Counted from the stretch's first letter, positions 35,590 to 46,325 are shown. The stretch: DNA of 64,000 bases from Grimontia celer (GCF_900055185.1 NZ_FIZX01000002.1:1306586-1370585); one strand, 5' to 3'. The notes: a model not told the origin generated them from the letters alone. Program-made: numbers and translations.

Positions 35590-36744
35590 ATGTCTGTTCA
35601 CCATAAGGATGACTCCCCACAAAGTGCAGAGCGTCGCCGTTTCCTGGAAATTGCAAAAAAAGCAGGTTTTACGGCAGCTGTCGTCGCAGGTGCCTCGGGG
35701 GCCTTGTTGACCTCAACCACCGCACACGCTGCGGCTAATGAAGAAAAAGAACGACAGAAGCGAGCTAAATACACCATGACGATTGCTACGGCATACATCA
35801 TTGGTGCATCCCGCAGCTACCCTATCATGCAGCTGGATTTCAAAGAAAACATCCAGAACATGACCAACGGTGAAGTTTACGTAAAACTGGCACCGGGTGG
35901 TCAACTGGGTGCCGGTGGCGCATTAGCGCAAAAAGTACAGGCAGGTACCATTCAGGCCGCGCAACACTCTCTCTCTAACTTTGCACCGTTTGCACCTGCT
36001 GTCGACCTCATCAACATCCCTTACTGGTGTGGTGAGAACCAGAAGTTCGTCAATCTGGTAACGTCTGACGCTTGGAAGAACGAAATCCACCCGAAAGTAG
36101 AGGCGAAAGGCTTCAAACCGCTTTGGTATGTGGTGATCGACCCTCGCGTTGTGGCAATTCGTAATGGTCTCGAAGGTCCAATCAAAACCCCAGATCAAAT
36201 GGAAGGCATCAAATTCCGTGTACCGGGTTCGAAAATCCTTCAGCAGTTCTACCGCCTGCTGGGCGCAAACCCAACGCCAGTTGCCTGGGGCGAAACGCCT
36301 TCGGCGATCAAACAAGGCGTGGCAGATGCCCTCGACCCTTCGGTAGAAGCGCTGAATGTCTTCGGCTTCAAAGATGTGCTCTCTTGGGTCACTTTCAACC
36401 GCTCAGTGCCAGACTCACAAGTCTTCTCTTGTAACTTAGAGTGGTTTAACAGCCTGCCAGGTCACATTCAGGAAGGCATTGAATTCGCCAGTGAAGTGAC
36501 CTCGTTGCAAAACCTCGCGAAAGTTCCTGCTGCACGTGCCTACGCCATGGCTGAACTGAGCCGCGCTGGGGTGCAATTCTATGCACCAAACGATGATGAA
36601 ATGAAGCTGTGGGCCGACAAAGCAGGCCATCAGCTACCCGCTTGGGATTCATTCAAAAACGAACTTGCTGGCTCCAAAGCTGCGTTTGACAAACTGCTTG
36701 CAGCGGCGAATGAAAACAAAGGTCCATTCGTTCACGACGTTTAA
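35590..36744 (+). CDS. hpsK: TRAP transporter solute-binding subunit (DctP type), predicted DHPS uptake
   Basis: The 384-residue periplasmic receptor has a Tat-like signal: the twin-arginine stretch ERRRFLEIAKKAG, hydrophobic core and cleavage near AHA-AA. The mature DctP fold shows GGQLGAGGALAQKVQAGTIQ (binding-site strand), PDQMEGIKFRVPGSKI with the arginine that usually salt-bridges the substrate's acidic group, and NPTPVAWGETPSAIKQGVAD. The ATG at 35590 follows AGGAAG. In Ruegeria-type clusters hpsKLM is the DHPS TRAP system; the substrate call rests on the downstream genes. A 12-bp hairpin follows before dctQ. Confidence 0.85.
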   Translation: MSVHHKDDSPQSAERRRFLEIAKKAGFTAAVVAGASGALLTSTTAHAAANEEKERQKRAKYTMTIATAYIIGASRSYPIMQLDFKENIQNMTNGEVYVKLAPGGQLGAGGALAQKVQAGTIQAAQHSLSNFAPFAPAVDLINIPYWCGENQKFVNLVTSDAWKNEIHPKVEAKGFKPLWYVVIDPRVVAIRNGLEGPIKTPDQMEGIKFRVPGSKILQQFYRLLGANPTPVAWGETPSAIKQGVADALDPSVEALNVFGFKDVLSWVTFNRSVPDSQVFSCNLEWFNSLPGHIQEGIEFASEVTSLQNLAKVPAARAYAMAELSRAGVQFYAPNDDEMKLWADKAGHQLPAWDSFKNELAGSKAAFDKLLAAANENKGPFVHDV

Positions 36745-36758
36745 CAGCTGAGTAAATC

Positions 36759-36798
36759 GCCATTTGGGTGGACGTTTCTCCTAGCGCACCCAAATGGC
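36759..36798 (+). promoter_or_regulatory. Intercistronic hairpin between TRAP binding protein and small permease genes
   Basis: GCCATTTGGGTG (36759-36770) pairs perfectly with CACCCAAATGGC (36787-36798) around a 16-nt loop. No T-run follows. It probably protects the message for the abundant binding protein. Confidence 0.75.
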
Positions 36799-36834
36799 TC
36801 CCACTCTCTCTGAAACGGATGTTGGACGGTCACA

Positions 36835-37347
36835 ATGAATTTCTTAAAACAAATCGACGAAAATGGTGAGCGCTGGTTGCTGTTGTTCTTCTACACCACC
36901 ATCGTCATCACCATCGCCATGGAAGTACTGAGACGCTTTGTCTTCAGCTATTCCTCCATCTGGGGCGAAGAAGTTGCAAGGTATGCCTTTATTTATCTGG
37001 CGTGGGTCGGTGCATCCGCAGCCGTAAAAGAGCGCGCGCACATACGTATCGATGTCTTGCTGCACTACCTGCCAAACCGAGGCAAGGCAGCCATTTATTT
37101 ACTTGGGGATGTCGCCACATTGGTTGTCGCATTATTCGCGCTCTATTGGTCAATCCACCCTATTGAGATATCGCTGAAATTCGGGTCTGTGACCCATGGT
37201 CTGGGGATCAGTCAGGCATGGTTTCTCGCCGCTGTTCCACTGGGATTCTCCATGATGATATTCCGACTTATGCAGTCTATGCGCAGGGATATCCGAAGCC
37301 TCACACGGAATACTCCTGTGTTTGAAGGCAACAAGCTGTTTGATTAG
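36835..37347 (+). CDS. hpsL: TRAP transporter small permease (DctQ type)
   Basis: The 170-residue inner-membrane protein has four transmembrane helices (e.g. WLLLFFYTTIVITIAMEVLR and AIYLLGDVATLVVALFALYW) and the DctQ-typical WGEEVARYAFIYLAWVGASA with the conserved RxxFIWxxxxGA-like motif, then ERAHIRIDVL. It assembles with the large permease. It ends eight bases before the dctM-type start. Confidence 0.9.
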   Translation: MNFLKQIDENGERWLLLFFYTTIVITIAMEVLRRFVFSYSSIWGEEVARYAFIYLAWVGASAAVKERAHIRIDVLLHYLPNRGKAAIYLLGDVATLVVALFALYWSIHPIEISLKFGSVTHGLGISQAWFLAAVPLGFSMMIFRLMQSMRRDIRSLTRNTPVFEGNKLFD

Positions 37348-37355
37348 GAGGTCTC

Positions 37356-38666
37356 ATGCTGAATTATTACTCGCAACAGGTCTCCGTCGATCTTGGCTGG
37401 GAATTCTATGGCCCTGTTATTGCCATGCTGGTACTCATCGCACTCGCGGTGCCGGTATGGGTATCGCTGGGCTTGGGCTCAATCGCCCTCTTGTTTATCA
37501 CCGAAGTACTACCTCTGTCCTTGTTTGGTGAATCTCTGTTCGACGGTATTGATGCATTCGCGCTGATTGCCGTCCCACTTTTTATCCTGACAGGTGACGT
37601 TCTGGTGAGAACCGGTCTTTCGAACAAACTGCTTGATGTGGCAGAAGCCAGTGTCGGCGGTGCGAAAGCAGGTTTTGGTAGTGCAACCGTTTTAGGCTGT
37701 GGTTTCTTCGCCTGTATCTCTGGCTCTGACGCAGCAGGTGCAGCAGCAGTAGGACGAATGACCATTGACCGCTTGGTGGCGCAGGGTTATCCAAAACCTT
37801 ACGCATGTGCACTGGTCGCCGCAGGTGCTTGTACCGGGATCCTGATCCCGCCATCAATTGCCTACATCATTATTGGTCTTGTGCTGGGTATTTCCGCATC
37901 AACGCTGTTCCTGGCAGCAGCGGTACCGGGTGTCATGGTCATGATGGCCATCATGTTAACCAACGTCGTCATGAACCGTATTTACGGTTATGAAAACGCG
38001 GGACAAGGCTTCTCTATCAAGCGCTGGTTTTCAGTCGTGGTCGATGCCCGTTATGCCCTGTTGGTACCTGTCATCATTCTTGGTGGTATTTACTCAGGTG
38101 TGTTTACTCCGACAGAAGCTGCCGCGGTGGCTGTGGTTATCACCATTATTATCGGCCTTTTCCAAGGCACGCTGAAAATCAGTGATTTCCCGAAAATGCT
38201 GGAAAGCTCTGCCAAAGTAAACGGCGTGATTCTGCCCATTATTGCGCTGAGCCTGCCGTTGGCACAGACACTGGCCGCGCTGGATGTACCACAGGCATTC
38301 GTGGAAACCATGACATCGTTTACTGATAGTCGCACGGCACTGATTCTGATCATGATTGGTATTTTGATCATCTCAGGCTGCTTTATGGAAACCACGCCAA
38401 ACATTCTGATTTTGTCGCCAATCCTGCTGCCACTGGCACGCGAGATCGGCATGGAAGATGTGCAGTTCTGCATCATGATGGTTACCGCACTGGGTGTCGG
38501 CTTCATCACACCGCCACTTGGGCTGAACCTCTTTGTTGTATCCGGATTAACGGGGACCTCGGTTCTGAAGATTGCCGCGCGATCGGGGCCCTACGTCATA
38601 TCCATGTTAACGGTGGTATTGCTCCTAGCATTTATCCCCGAATTGTCGCTCTGGGCGCTCGACTAA
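37356..38666 (+). CDS. hpsM: TRAP transporter large permease (DctM type)
   Basis: The 436-residue permease has about 12 helices and the usual DctM motifs: FALIAVPLFILTGDVLVRTG, the glycine-rich CISGSDAAGAAAVGRMTI region, YTTGILIPPSIAYIII-like CTGILIPPSIAYIIIG, and GVFTPTEAAAVAVVI. It drives sodium-coupled uptake with the other two subunits. An ideal AGGAGG site precedes the ATG. The three-gene order P-Q-M is standard. Confidence 0.92.
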   Translation: MLNYYSQQVSVDLGWEFYGPVIAMLVLIALAVPVWVSLGLGSIALLFITEVLPLSLFGESLFDGIDAFALIAVPLFILTGDVLVRTGLSNKLLDVAEASVGGAKAGFGSATVLGCGFFACISGSDAAGAAAVGRMTIDRLVAQGYPKPYACALVAAGACTGILIPPSIAYIIIGLVLGISASTLFLAAAVPGVMVMMAIMLTNVVMNRIYGYENAGQGFSIKRWFSVVVDARYALLVPVIILGGIYSGVFTPTEAAAVAVVITIIIGLFQGTLKISDFPKMLESSAKVNGVILPIIALSLPLAQTLAALDVPQAFVETMTSFTDSRTALILIMIGILIISGCFMETTPNILILSPILLPLAREIGMEDVQFCIMMVTALGVGFITPPLGLNLFVVSGLTGTSVLKIAARSGPYVISMLTVVLLLAFIPELSLWALD

Positions 38667-38680
38667 CCCAATGTATTTAA

Positions 38681-40057
<1,377 letters not shown>

Positions 40058-40078
40058 GTAAAACGAAGAGGGACTGAG

Positions 40079-40855
40079 ATGACGGGCAGCATGATAAATC
40101 AACTATTCAACCTTGAAGGTCAAGTCGCATTGGTGACGGGAGCGGGTTCCGGTATCGGACAACGTATGGCTTATGCCCTCGCCAAAGCGGGTGCAAAAGT
40201 GGTGCTCTCCGGACGCCACGCAGAAACACTGGCACAAACGGCGGTCGCTATTGCCGGGGAAGGCGGAGACGCCGCTATCGAAACCGTTGACCTTAACAAG
40301 CGCGAAACGCTGCCCCGATTCATTGAAAAAGTGTCATCGCACTTTGGCGCGCCAGACATTCTGGTGAATGCCGCTGGCGTCAACCTGCGCCAACCCGCCG
40401 ATGACATCACGCTGGAAAGTTGGGACATGACGTTGAACCTCAACCTGTCTGTTCCCTTCTTTCTCGCCAAAGCCTGCTTGCCAGGCATGCGGGAAAAAGG
40501 CCACGGAAAAATCATCAATATCGGCTCGCTGCAAAGCTATCGCGCCTTTGCCAATTCTATTCCTTATGGCGCATCAAAAGGCGGCGTCGCGCAGCTGACA
40601 AGAGCAATGGCAGAAGCCTGGTCGAAGGAAGGCATTACCACCAATGCCATTGCACCTGGGTTCTTCCAAACACCACTCACCGAGAAAGTGTTCAGTGACG
40701 ATTCACTCTCCAAGCACCACGCGTCAATGACTGCGGTTGGACGCAATGGAGAGCTGAGCGACTTTGATGGACTGACGGTGTTTTTGGCCTCCAAAGCCTC
40801 GGATTACATCTCAGGTCAGATGATTTCCCTTGATGGCGGCTATACCGCGAAATAG
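40079..40855 (+). CDS. hpsO: Short-chain dehydrogenase, predicted DHPS 2-dehydrogenase
   Basis: The 258-residue SDR has VTGAGSGIGQRMAYALAKAG (cofactor motif near residues 18-25), VNAAG (about 98), and the active-site tetrad segment IGSLQS...YGASKGGVAQ (Tyr about 161, Lys about 165). The C-terminus SGQMISLDGGYTAK is typical of classical SDRs. In characterised DHPS clusters HpsO and HpsP interconvert DHPS enantiomers through the C2 ketone, so that HpsN receives the R form. The start has AGAGGG seven bases ahead. Lies between hpsN and hpsP. Confidence 0.85.
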   Translation: MTGSMINQLFNLEGQVALVTGAGSGIGQRMAYALAKAGAKVVLSGRHAETLAQTAVAIAGEGGDAAIETVDLNKRETLPRFIEKVSSHFGAPDILVNAAGVNLRQPADDITLESWDMTLNLNLSVPFFLAKACLPGMREKGHGKIINIGSLQSYRAFANSIPYGASKGGVAQLTRAMAEAWSKEGITTNAIAPGFFQTPLTEKVFSDDSLSKHHASMTAVGRNGELSDFDGLTVFLASKASDYISGQMISLDGGYTAK

Positions 40856-40878
40856 GCAAGCAGTAAGGACTAATTGAA

Positions 40879-41886
40879 ATGGATATGAAAGCGCTGGTTT
40901 ACACAGGTCCAAATCAAATGACCTACCGCAACGAGGAAGTACCAACACCGCGGGAAGACGAAGTGTTGGTCGAAATCCGGGCGGTTGGGATTTGCGGGTC
41001 TGATTTACACGCTTACCTCGGTCACGACGAGCGACGCCCTGCCCCATTAATTCTCGGGCACGAAGGTGCGGGTATCGTCCACGGTGGCGAATGGGATCAA
41101 CAAGCCGTCGTCATCAACCCACTGGTCAGCTGTGGCGAATGCGAATACTGCCTGAATGGCTTCGCGAACCAATGCCAATCTCGCCAGATTATTTCAATGC
41201 CGCCAAGGGAAGGTGCATTCGCAGAATTTGTCGCTATTCCCAAACGCAACTTAGTGCCAGTACCGGAGGGTATGTCACTCAGCACAGCATCACTGGCTGA
41301 GCCGATTGCTACAGGCTGGCACGCCGTCACCAAAGGCGCAGAGCTCAGCAAACGTCCTTTGGTGGAAAACAAAACATTAGTTTATGGCGGTGGTGCAGTG
41401 GGTCTGGCAGCTGCGCTGTCACTTGCTGCACAAGGCTGCAAGCAAATCTATCTGGCCGAAACCAATGCCCTACGCCGTGAAACCGTGGAAAAGGCCAATG
41501 TCGCCACTGTTTTCGACCCCCTGACCGATCAGGTCGTTGGTGAGAACACCATGGATCTCGTCGTGGATTGCGTGGGCAATAAACATACGCGAATGGGTGC
41601 ATCAGCGGCGGTAAAACCCGGTGGCGTGATCATTCATGTGGGACTGCAAGACAGCTTCGAAGGGCTGGATGTTCGTAAGTTCACCCTTCAGGAAGTGACC
41701 TTCGCAGGCAGTTACACCTACACCATGCAGGACTTTAAAGCGACGCTTGAAGCCATGCATAACGGTGCGCTTGGCGCACTGGACTGGATTCAGGAGCGCC
41801 CGCTTAGTGATGGAGCGAACGCTTTTGACGATTTACTTAACGGACGTATCGCCGCTGCCAAAGTGGTGCTGCTCCCCGAAGGGTAA
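40879..41886 (+). CDS. hpsP: Zinc-dependent alcohol dehydrogenase, predicted DHPS dehydrogenase
   Basis: The 335-residue medium-chain dehydrogenase has the catalytic zinc ligands in GICGSDLH and GHEGAGIV, a full structural-zinc lobe with four cysteines (SCGECEYCLNGFANQCQ), and a Rossmann glycine motif YGGGAVGLAAALSLA. It is predicted to act at C2 of DHPS opposite to HpsO. The ATG follows TAAGGAC 23 bases after hpsO. A 107-bp gap then precedes suyA. The exact enantiomer preference cannot be read from the sequence. Confidence 0.85.
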   Translation: MDMKALVYTGPNQMTYRNEEVPTPREDEVLVEIRAVGICGSDLHAYLGHDERRPAPLILGHEGAGIVHGGEWDQQAVVINPLVSCGECEYCLNGFANQCQSRQIISMPPREGAFAEFVAIPKRNLVPVPEGMSLSTASLAEPIATGWHAVTKGAELSKRPLVENKTLVYGGGAVGLAAALSLAAQGCKQIYLAETNALRRETVEKANVATVFDPLTDQVVGENTMDLVVDCVGNKHTRMGASAAVKPGGVIIHVGLQDSFEGLDVRKFTLQEVTFAGSYTYTMQDFKATLEAMHNGALGALDWIQERPLSDGANAFDDLLNGRIAAAKVVLLPEG

Positions 41887-41993
41887 ACAAACACCGAAGC
41901 AAGGTTGGTGAAGCAGATTGCCCAAGCTGTATGCCAGCCACGCCAAGGATATATGGAAGTAAGTTTTAAACCTTGATTCAAAAGGAGATGAAA

Positions 41994-42281
41994 ATGCAAG
42001 CACCGGACTTTCTCGTCCATGACTCGTCTGACACTGTCGGCGTGATTGTGGTCGAGGGCCTCGAAGCAGGCCAAACGCTAACCGGATGGGTGATGGACAC
42101 AGATGCCACCATCGAAGTACTCGCGCTGGACGCAATCCCTCTCGGCCACAAAGTGGCGCTGAGCGACATTAAAGACGGCGACACCATTCTTAAGTATGAC
42201 AACGATATCGGTAAAGCTGTCGCAAACATCGCGAAAGGCGGTCACGTACACGTACACAATGTGAAAACCAAGAGGTGGTAA
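41994..42281 (+). CDS. suyA: (R)-sulfolactate sulfo-lyase small subunit
   Basis: The 95-residue protein has an SAF-domain pattern ([39 protein letters not shown]) like the N-terminal half of altronate dehydratase. With SuyB it cleaves (R)-sulfolactate to pyruvate and sulfite. The start is the ATG at 41994 because AAGGAG lies nine bases upstream; an in-frame TTG at 41973 is less likely. Its stop is two bases from the suyB ATG. Confidence 0.9.
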   Translation: MQAPDFLVHDSSDTVGVIVVEGLEAGQTLTGWVMDTDATIEVLALDAIPLGHKVALSDIKDGDTILKYDNDIGKAVANIAKGGHVHVHNVKTKRW

Positions 42282-42283
42282 CC

Positions 42284-43453
42284 ATGAGCAAATACACATT
42301 TATGGGCTACCGCCGCGAAAATGGCCGTGTCGGTGTGCGCAATCACGTCATCATCCTGCCATTGGACGATCTGTCTAACGCAGCATGTGAAGCCGTAGCT
42401 AACAACATCAAAGGCACACTTGCACTGCCACACCCGTATGGCCGCCTGCAATTTGGTGAAGATTTGGAACTGCACTTCCGTACCCTGATTGGTACAGGTT
42501 GCAACCCGAACGTGGCTGCGGTTGTAGTTATCGGTATCGAGCCGGGCTGGACCAGCCGTGTGGTTGAAGGCATCAAAGCTTCTGGTAAGCCTGTTCAAGG
42601 CTTTGCGATTGAGCAAAACGGTGACATCAACACGATTGCTGCCGCTTCCCGCGTAGCGAAAGAATACGTTCATTACGCGAGCGAACTGACCCGCGAAGAA
42701 TGCGACGTGAGCGAGCTGTGGGTTTCAATGAAGTGTGGCGAATCTGATACCACATCTGGTCTGGCAGCGAACCCAACCGTGGGTAACCTGTGTGACAAGT
42801 TCTCAGCGGAAGGCGCGACCCTATGTTTCGGTGAAACGTCAGAGCTGACCGGTGCAGAGCAAATCTGTAAGACCCGTGCAGTGAGCCCGGAAGTTGGCCA
42901 GAAGTTCCTGGACACCTGGCAGGCATACATGGACGAAGTTATCGAGCCACACAAAACGTCTGACCTGTCTGACAGCCAACCAACCAAAGGCAACATCGAA
43001 GGCGGCCTGACCACTATCGAAGAGAAAGCGTTTGGTAACTACCAGAAGATCGGTAAAACCACGCAGTTCGTTGATGTTCTGACGCCAGCAGAGCGCCCAG
43101 AAGCAGGCCCAGGTCTGTACTTCATGGATACCTCTTCTGCGGCGGCAGAGTGTGTGACGCTGCAGGCAGCTGCAGGCTTCGCGGTTCACCTGTTCCCAAC
43201 AGGGCAAGGCAACGTCATTGGTAACCCTATTGTGCCGGTTATCAAAATCACTGCGAACCCACGTACCGTGCGTACCATGGGTGAGCACATCGATGTAGAC
43301 GTTTCCGGCATTCTGCGCCGTGAGCTGAATCTCGACACAGCGGGTGATGCGCTGATCGACATGACGCTGCGTACCGCAAACGGCCGTGCAACCGCAGCAG
43401 AAGCGCTGGGTCACCGCGAGTTCGTTCTGACCAAACTGTATCGAAGCGCATAA
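42284..43453 (+). CDS. suyB: (R)-sulfolactate sulfo-lyase large subunit
   Basis: The 389-residue UxaA-type lyase starts [20 protein letters not shown], has a [14 protein letters not shown] segment and conserved cysteines ([29 protein letters not shown]) that bind an Fe cofactor in the family. It removes sulfite from (R)-sulfolactate and leaves pyruvate, the last carbon step of the pathway. The ATG at 42284 follows AAGAGGTGG. Altronate dehydratase is excluded by the separate small subunit and the sulfonate context. Confidence 0.9.
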   Translation: MSKYTFMGYRRENGRVGVRNHVIILPLDDLSNAACEAVANNIKGTLALPHPYGRLQFGEDLELHFRTLIGTGCNPNVAAVVVIGIEPGWTSRVVEGIKASGKPVQGFAIEQNGDINTIAAASRVAKEYVHYASELTREECDVSELWVSMKCGESDTTSGLAANPTVGNLCDKFSAEGATLCFGETSELTGAEQICKTRAVSPEVGQKFLDTWQAYMDEVIEPHKTSDLSDSQPTKGNIEGGLTTIEEKAFGNYQKIGKTTQFVDVLTPAERPEAGPGLYFMDTSSAAAECVTLQAAAGFAVHLFPTGQGNVIGNPIVPVIKITANPRTVRTMGEHIDVDVSGILRRELNLDTAGDALIDMTLRTANGRATAAEALGHREFVLTKLYRSA

Positions 43454-43498
43454 GCATTTCGCTTATTCGGCGCGGCAATCATTTGATACAGCAAGACC

Positions 43499-43529
43499 GA
43501 CGCTGGGGAAACCCAGCGTCCTTTTCCTT
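43499..43529 (+). promoter_or_regulatory. Hairpin with GAAA tetraloop between suyB and comC
   Basis: GACGCTGGG (43499-43507) and CCCAGCGTC (43512-43520) form a perfect 9-bp stem closed by a GNRA loop, followed by CTTTTCCTT. The T-run is interrupted, so it is probably a partial terminator that lowers comC-suyZ expression. Confidence 0.65.
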
Positions 43530-43549
43530 ACCATTCGCAGGAGCCAGTT

Positions 43550-44563
43550 ATGCCTGTGTTTATCGACCCTTCAGAAGCAAAATCCCTGACCGCACAAGCG
43601 CTGGAAAACGCGGGCGTGTCGCCGACCAATGCCAAATCTGTCGCCAACGCCCTAATTCAGGCGGAAATCGACGGTCAATCAGGTCACGGACTCGCCCGTC
43701 TTGCGGCCTACATTGAGCAGGTTAAGTGCGGAAAAGTGATGGGTGAAGCGACGCCAAAGGTTGATACCCGAAAACCCGCGGTTTGTCATATCAATGCAGA
43801 ACTCGGCTTTGCCTTTCCTGCTATGGACAAGCTTGTTTCCCTGCTTCCCGCCATGGCAAAAGCCCAAGGAATTGCGTTAGCCACAGTCAACCGTTCCCAC
43901 CATTTTGGACAAGCAGGATTCCACGCAGAACGTATTGCCAAGCAAGGTTGTATCGCATTGGTATTTTCCAATAGCCCGAGCGCCATTGCGCCTTGGGGCG
44001 GAAAGAAAGCCCTCTTTGGCACTAACCCTATCGCTTTTGCCTGCCCCCGTGACGGTGCTCCACCACTGGTCATCGACATGAGCCTGAGCAAAGTGGCCCG
44101 CGGCAAGGTATTGGTCGCCAGAAAGAACGGCGAAACCATTCCTGAAGGCTGGGCGATCGATGCCAATGGTGAGCCAACCACAGATCCTGATTCTGCGGTA
44201 AAAGGCTCGATGCTCCCTATCGGCGATGTCAAAGGTGCTGCGCTCGCGCTCATGGTCGAGATTCTCTCAGCAAGCCTAACCAGTGCCCTTTATGGCTTTG
44301 AGGCGTCAAATTTTTTCGATACTGAGGGTGAGCCACCTGCTATCGGACATTCTGTCATCGCCATCGATACGACTGTTTCTGGAACACAATTTGCTGAACG
44401 TCTTGAATTACTCCTCAACACCATGTGTGAGCAGGAGGGTGTTCGCTTGCCCGGACAGCGTCGCATTATCCGCCGTGAACGTGTTCTCAAAGAAGGCTTA
44501 CACCTTACCGAAGCCACTATGAAAGAGCTGAAGGAATTAGCTGACTTATCTAATAATCAATAA
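43550..44563 (+). CDS. comC: (R)-sulfolactate dehydrogenase, Ldh_2 family
   Basis: The 337-residue protein belongs to the malate/L-lactate dehydrogenase family: NRSHHFGQAGFHAERIAKQG (catalytic His region), VFSNSPSAIAPWGGKKALFG, NPIAFACPRDGAPPLVIDMS. In this family ComC converts sulfopyruvate and (R)-sulfolactate with NAD(P). It would link the DHPS route to sulfopyruvate, or work with an (S)-specific enzyme to racemise sulfolactate. The partner slcC is not in the window. The ATG follows AGGAG. Confidence 0.8.
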   Translation: MPVFIDPSEAKSLTAQALENAGVSPTNAKSVANALIQAEIDGQSGHGLARLAAYIEQVKCGKVMGEATPKVDTRKPAVCHINAELGFAFPAMDKLVSLLPAMAKAQGIALATVNRSHHFGQAGFHAERIAKQGCIALVFSNSPSAIAPWGGKKALFGTNPIAFACPRDGAPPLVIDMSLSKVARGKVLVARKNGETIPEGWAIDANGEPTTDPDSAVKGSMLPIGDVKGAALALMVEILSASLTSALYGFEASNFFDTEGEPPAIGHSVIAIDTTVSGTQFAERLELLLNTMCEQEGVRLPGQRRIIRRERVLKEGLHLTEATMKELKELADLSNNQ

Positions 44564-44577
44564 CATGGAAGTTATTC

Positions 44578-45609
44578 ATGCAATCACAACTAAGACAACG
44601 TCTCCCTGATTGGCAATCACTGAGCCAAAGTGCCCGTACCCTTGCGCCCGGCCTGTTACTTTCCGTCACCGTCGCTGCTGCAGCCACCTTTCTAGCAGCA
44701 CATTATGGTGCACCGCAAATGCTCTTTGCCCTCCTATTGGGCATTGCGTTTCACTTTCTCGCTGATGATTCCAAGTGTCAGGCAGGCGTGGAGTTTGCTG
44801 CCAAAAAAGTCCTCCGATTTGGTGTTGCTCTACTCGGCCTCCGCATTACCGTGGAAGAGATGACGTCTCTCGGCTGGGAAGTGCTGGTTTGGGTGGCACT
44901 AGGCATAGCGCTCACCATTACTATCGGCATGTTAGTGGCGAAAATTCTCGGCCGCCGCATTCAGTTCGGCGTGTTGACGGGCGGCTCAGTCGCTATCTGT
45001 GGCGCATCTGCTGCGCTGGCGATTTCGGCAGTTCTACCCAAACACCCGTTCAGTGAGCGTAACACGCTGTTTACGGTTATCGCGGTCACCGCATTCAGTA
45101 CCATTGCCATGGTCATCTACCCCATCTTCGTTAACCTTTTAGGCTTTGATGACCGACTGGCTGGCATTTTCATCGGCGGAACCATTCACGACGTCGCGCA
45201 GGTTGTTGGTGCAGGCTATTCTATTTCCCCGCAAGCCGGCGAGTTCGCCACCATCACAAAACTACTGCGCGTGGCGTTGCTGGTTCCCGTCATTCTGGTG
45301 ATTTCCCTTTACTTCCGCAGTCATCCCGACAAAGACAGCGAGAAAGCAGATATCCCACTGCTTCCGTTTTTCGTTATCGGCTTCTGTATTTGTGTTGCGA
45401 TAAACAGCGCCCATATCCTGCCTGTTGGCGTGACCAATACCCTGTCAGGACTCTCATCCTGGTGTCTGGTTTCGGCAGTTGCTGCCTTGGGGATTAAAAC
45501 TTCTGTCAAGAAACTCTTCACCATCGGCTACGAGCCGATTCTGATGGTGGTGATTGAGACGGTAGCAATTGCAGCTTGGGTGTTAGTGGGGATTTATTGG
45601 TTCTTCTAG
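44578..45609 (+). CDS. suyZ: Predicted sulfite exporter, SuyZ/YeiH family (UPF0324)
   Basis: The 343-residue inner-membrane protein has 9-10 hydrophobic helices and YeiH-family landmarks: VLRFGVALLGLRITVEEMTS, TGGSVAICGASAALAISAVL, and FIGGTIHDVAQVVGAGYSIS. In Paracoccus a gene of this family (suyZ) lies beside suyAB and is thought to release the sulfite formed. Here it ends the operon and follows comC by 14 bases. A 12-bp inverted repeat with a 35-nt loop (45646-45704) follows. Confidence 0.85.
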   Translation: MQSQLRQRLPDWQSLSQSARTLAPGLLLSVTVAAAATFLAAHYGAPQMLFALLLGIAFHFLADDSKCQAGVEFAAKKVLRFGVALLGLRITVEEMTSLGWEVLVWVALGIALTITIGMLVAKILGRRIQFGVLTGGSVAICGASAALAISAVLPKHPFSERNTLFTVIAVTAFSTIAMVIYPIFVNLLGFDDRLAGIFIGGTIHDVAQVVGAGYSISPQAGEFATITKLLRVALLVPVILVISLYFRSHPDKDSEKADIPLLPFFVIGFCICVAINSAHILPVGVTNTLSGLSSWCLVSAVAALGIKTSVKKLFTIGYEPILMVVIETVAIAAWVLVGIYWFF

Positions 45610-45645
45610 CAGCCCATAAAATCTAAATCCCAACCTTGCTGTTAC

Positions 45646-45704
45646 TTCCTTCAACGTAATCTGCACATAATGTCTTCTGTACGGTTCAGAAAACGTTGAA
45701 GGAA
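45646..45704. repeat. 12-bp perfect inverted repeat after suyZ
   Basis: TTCCTTCAACGT (45646-45657) and ACGTTGAAGGAA (45693-45704) are exact complements separated by 35 bases. It may fold as a long hairpin at the end of the DHPS message, but no proper T-run follows. Confidence 0.7.
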
Positions 45705-45807
45705 ATCAATTTTGACGTTGGCGACTTTTTTAAAAACCTATTACCGCTAAGATCTGATATTAGATACTACTAAGTAAATCCGGAGATACTTGGGATGGGA
45801 ATTTGAT

Positions 45808-46314
45808 ATGGCAGGTATATTCAGTTTTAAGTGTTCAAGCTGCGAAGAAATACATGAAGGCTCTCCAAGTTTCGCTTACCGTGCGCCTGATCCATGGCTT
45901 GATCAGCCAGACGAAGTCAGAGAAGCGGGTAAGCTGGGTGATGACCTCTGTTACTACAAAGATGGCGACGGTTACCACTATTTCGCACGGGTCATTTTAG
46001 AAATCCCAATTCATGGCGTGACGGACCCTTTTATGTGGGGAGTGTGGGTATCTCTTAGCGAAAAAAGTTACGACCACTACATTGCCACTTGGGACGAGCC
46101 CGAAGATGGGATGGGTTATTTTGGGTGGTTCTGCAATCGTCTCCCTTATTATGAAAGCACTCATTCTCTTGCCACCGATGTGACACCACAGCCTGATGGA
46201 CAACGACCCACCTTAACTTTGCATGAAACCAAACATGAGCTTTATGAAGACTTTACTCATGGCATCAGCATCGAAAAAGCCCAGAAAATTGCTGAGATCT
46301 GCATGCATGGTTGA
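45808..46314 (+). CDS. DUF2199 family protein
   Basis: The roughly 168-residue cytoplasmic protein begins MAGIFSFKCSSCEEIHEGSP, with a CxxC zinc-ribbon-like start, and then the DUF2199 pattern of conserved aromatic and acidic residues (YKDGDGYHYFARVILEIPIH, FMWGVWVSLSEKSY, GWFCNRLPYYEST). No function is established for the family. An in-frame TTG at 45790 is the longer alternative. It converges with the transglutaminase-like gene, with only 11 bases between the stops. Confidence 0.85.
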   Translation: MAGIFSFKCSSCEEIHEGSPSFAYRAPDPWLDQPDEVREAGKLGDDLCYYKDGDGYHYFARVILEIPIHGVTDPFMWGVWVSLSEKSYDHYIATWDEPEDGMGYFGWFCNRLPYYESTHSLATDVTPQPDGQRPTLTLHETKHELYEDFTHGISIEKAQKIAEICMHG

Positions 46315-46325
46315 GTGGTCTGTAA

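Noticed and set aside
42284-43453. Altronate dehydratase large part
   Set aside because: The UxaA fold is shared, but the small SAF subunit is a separate gene and the context is sulfonate metabolism.
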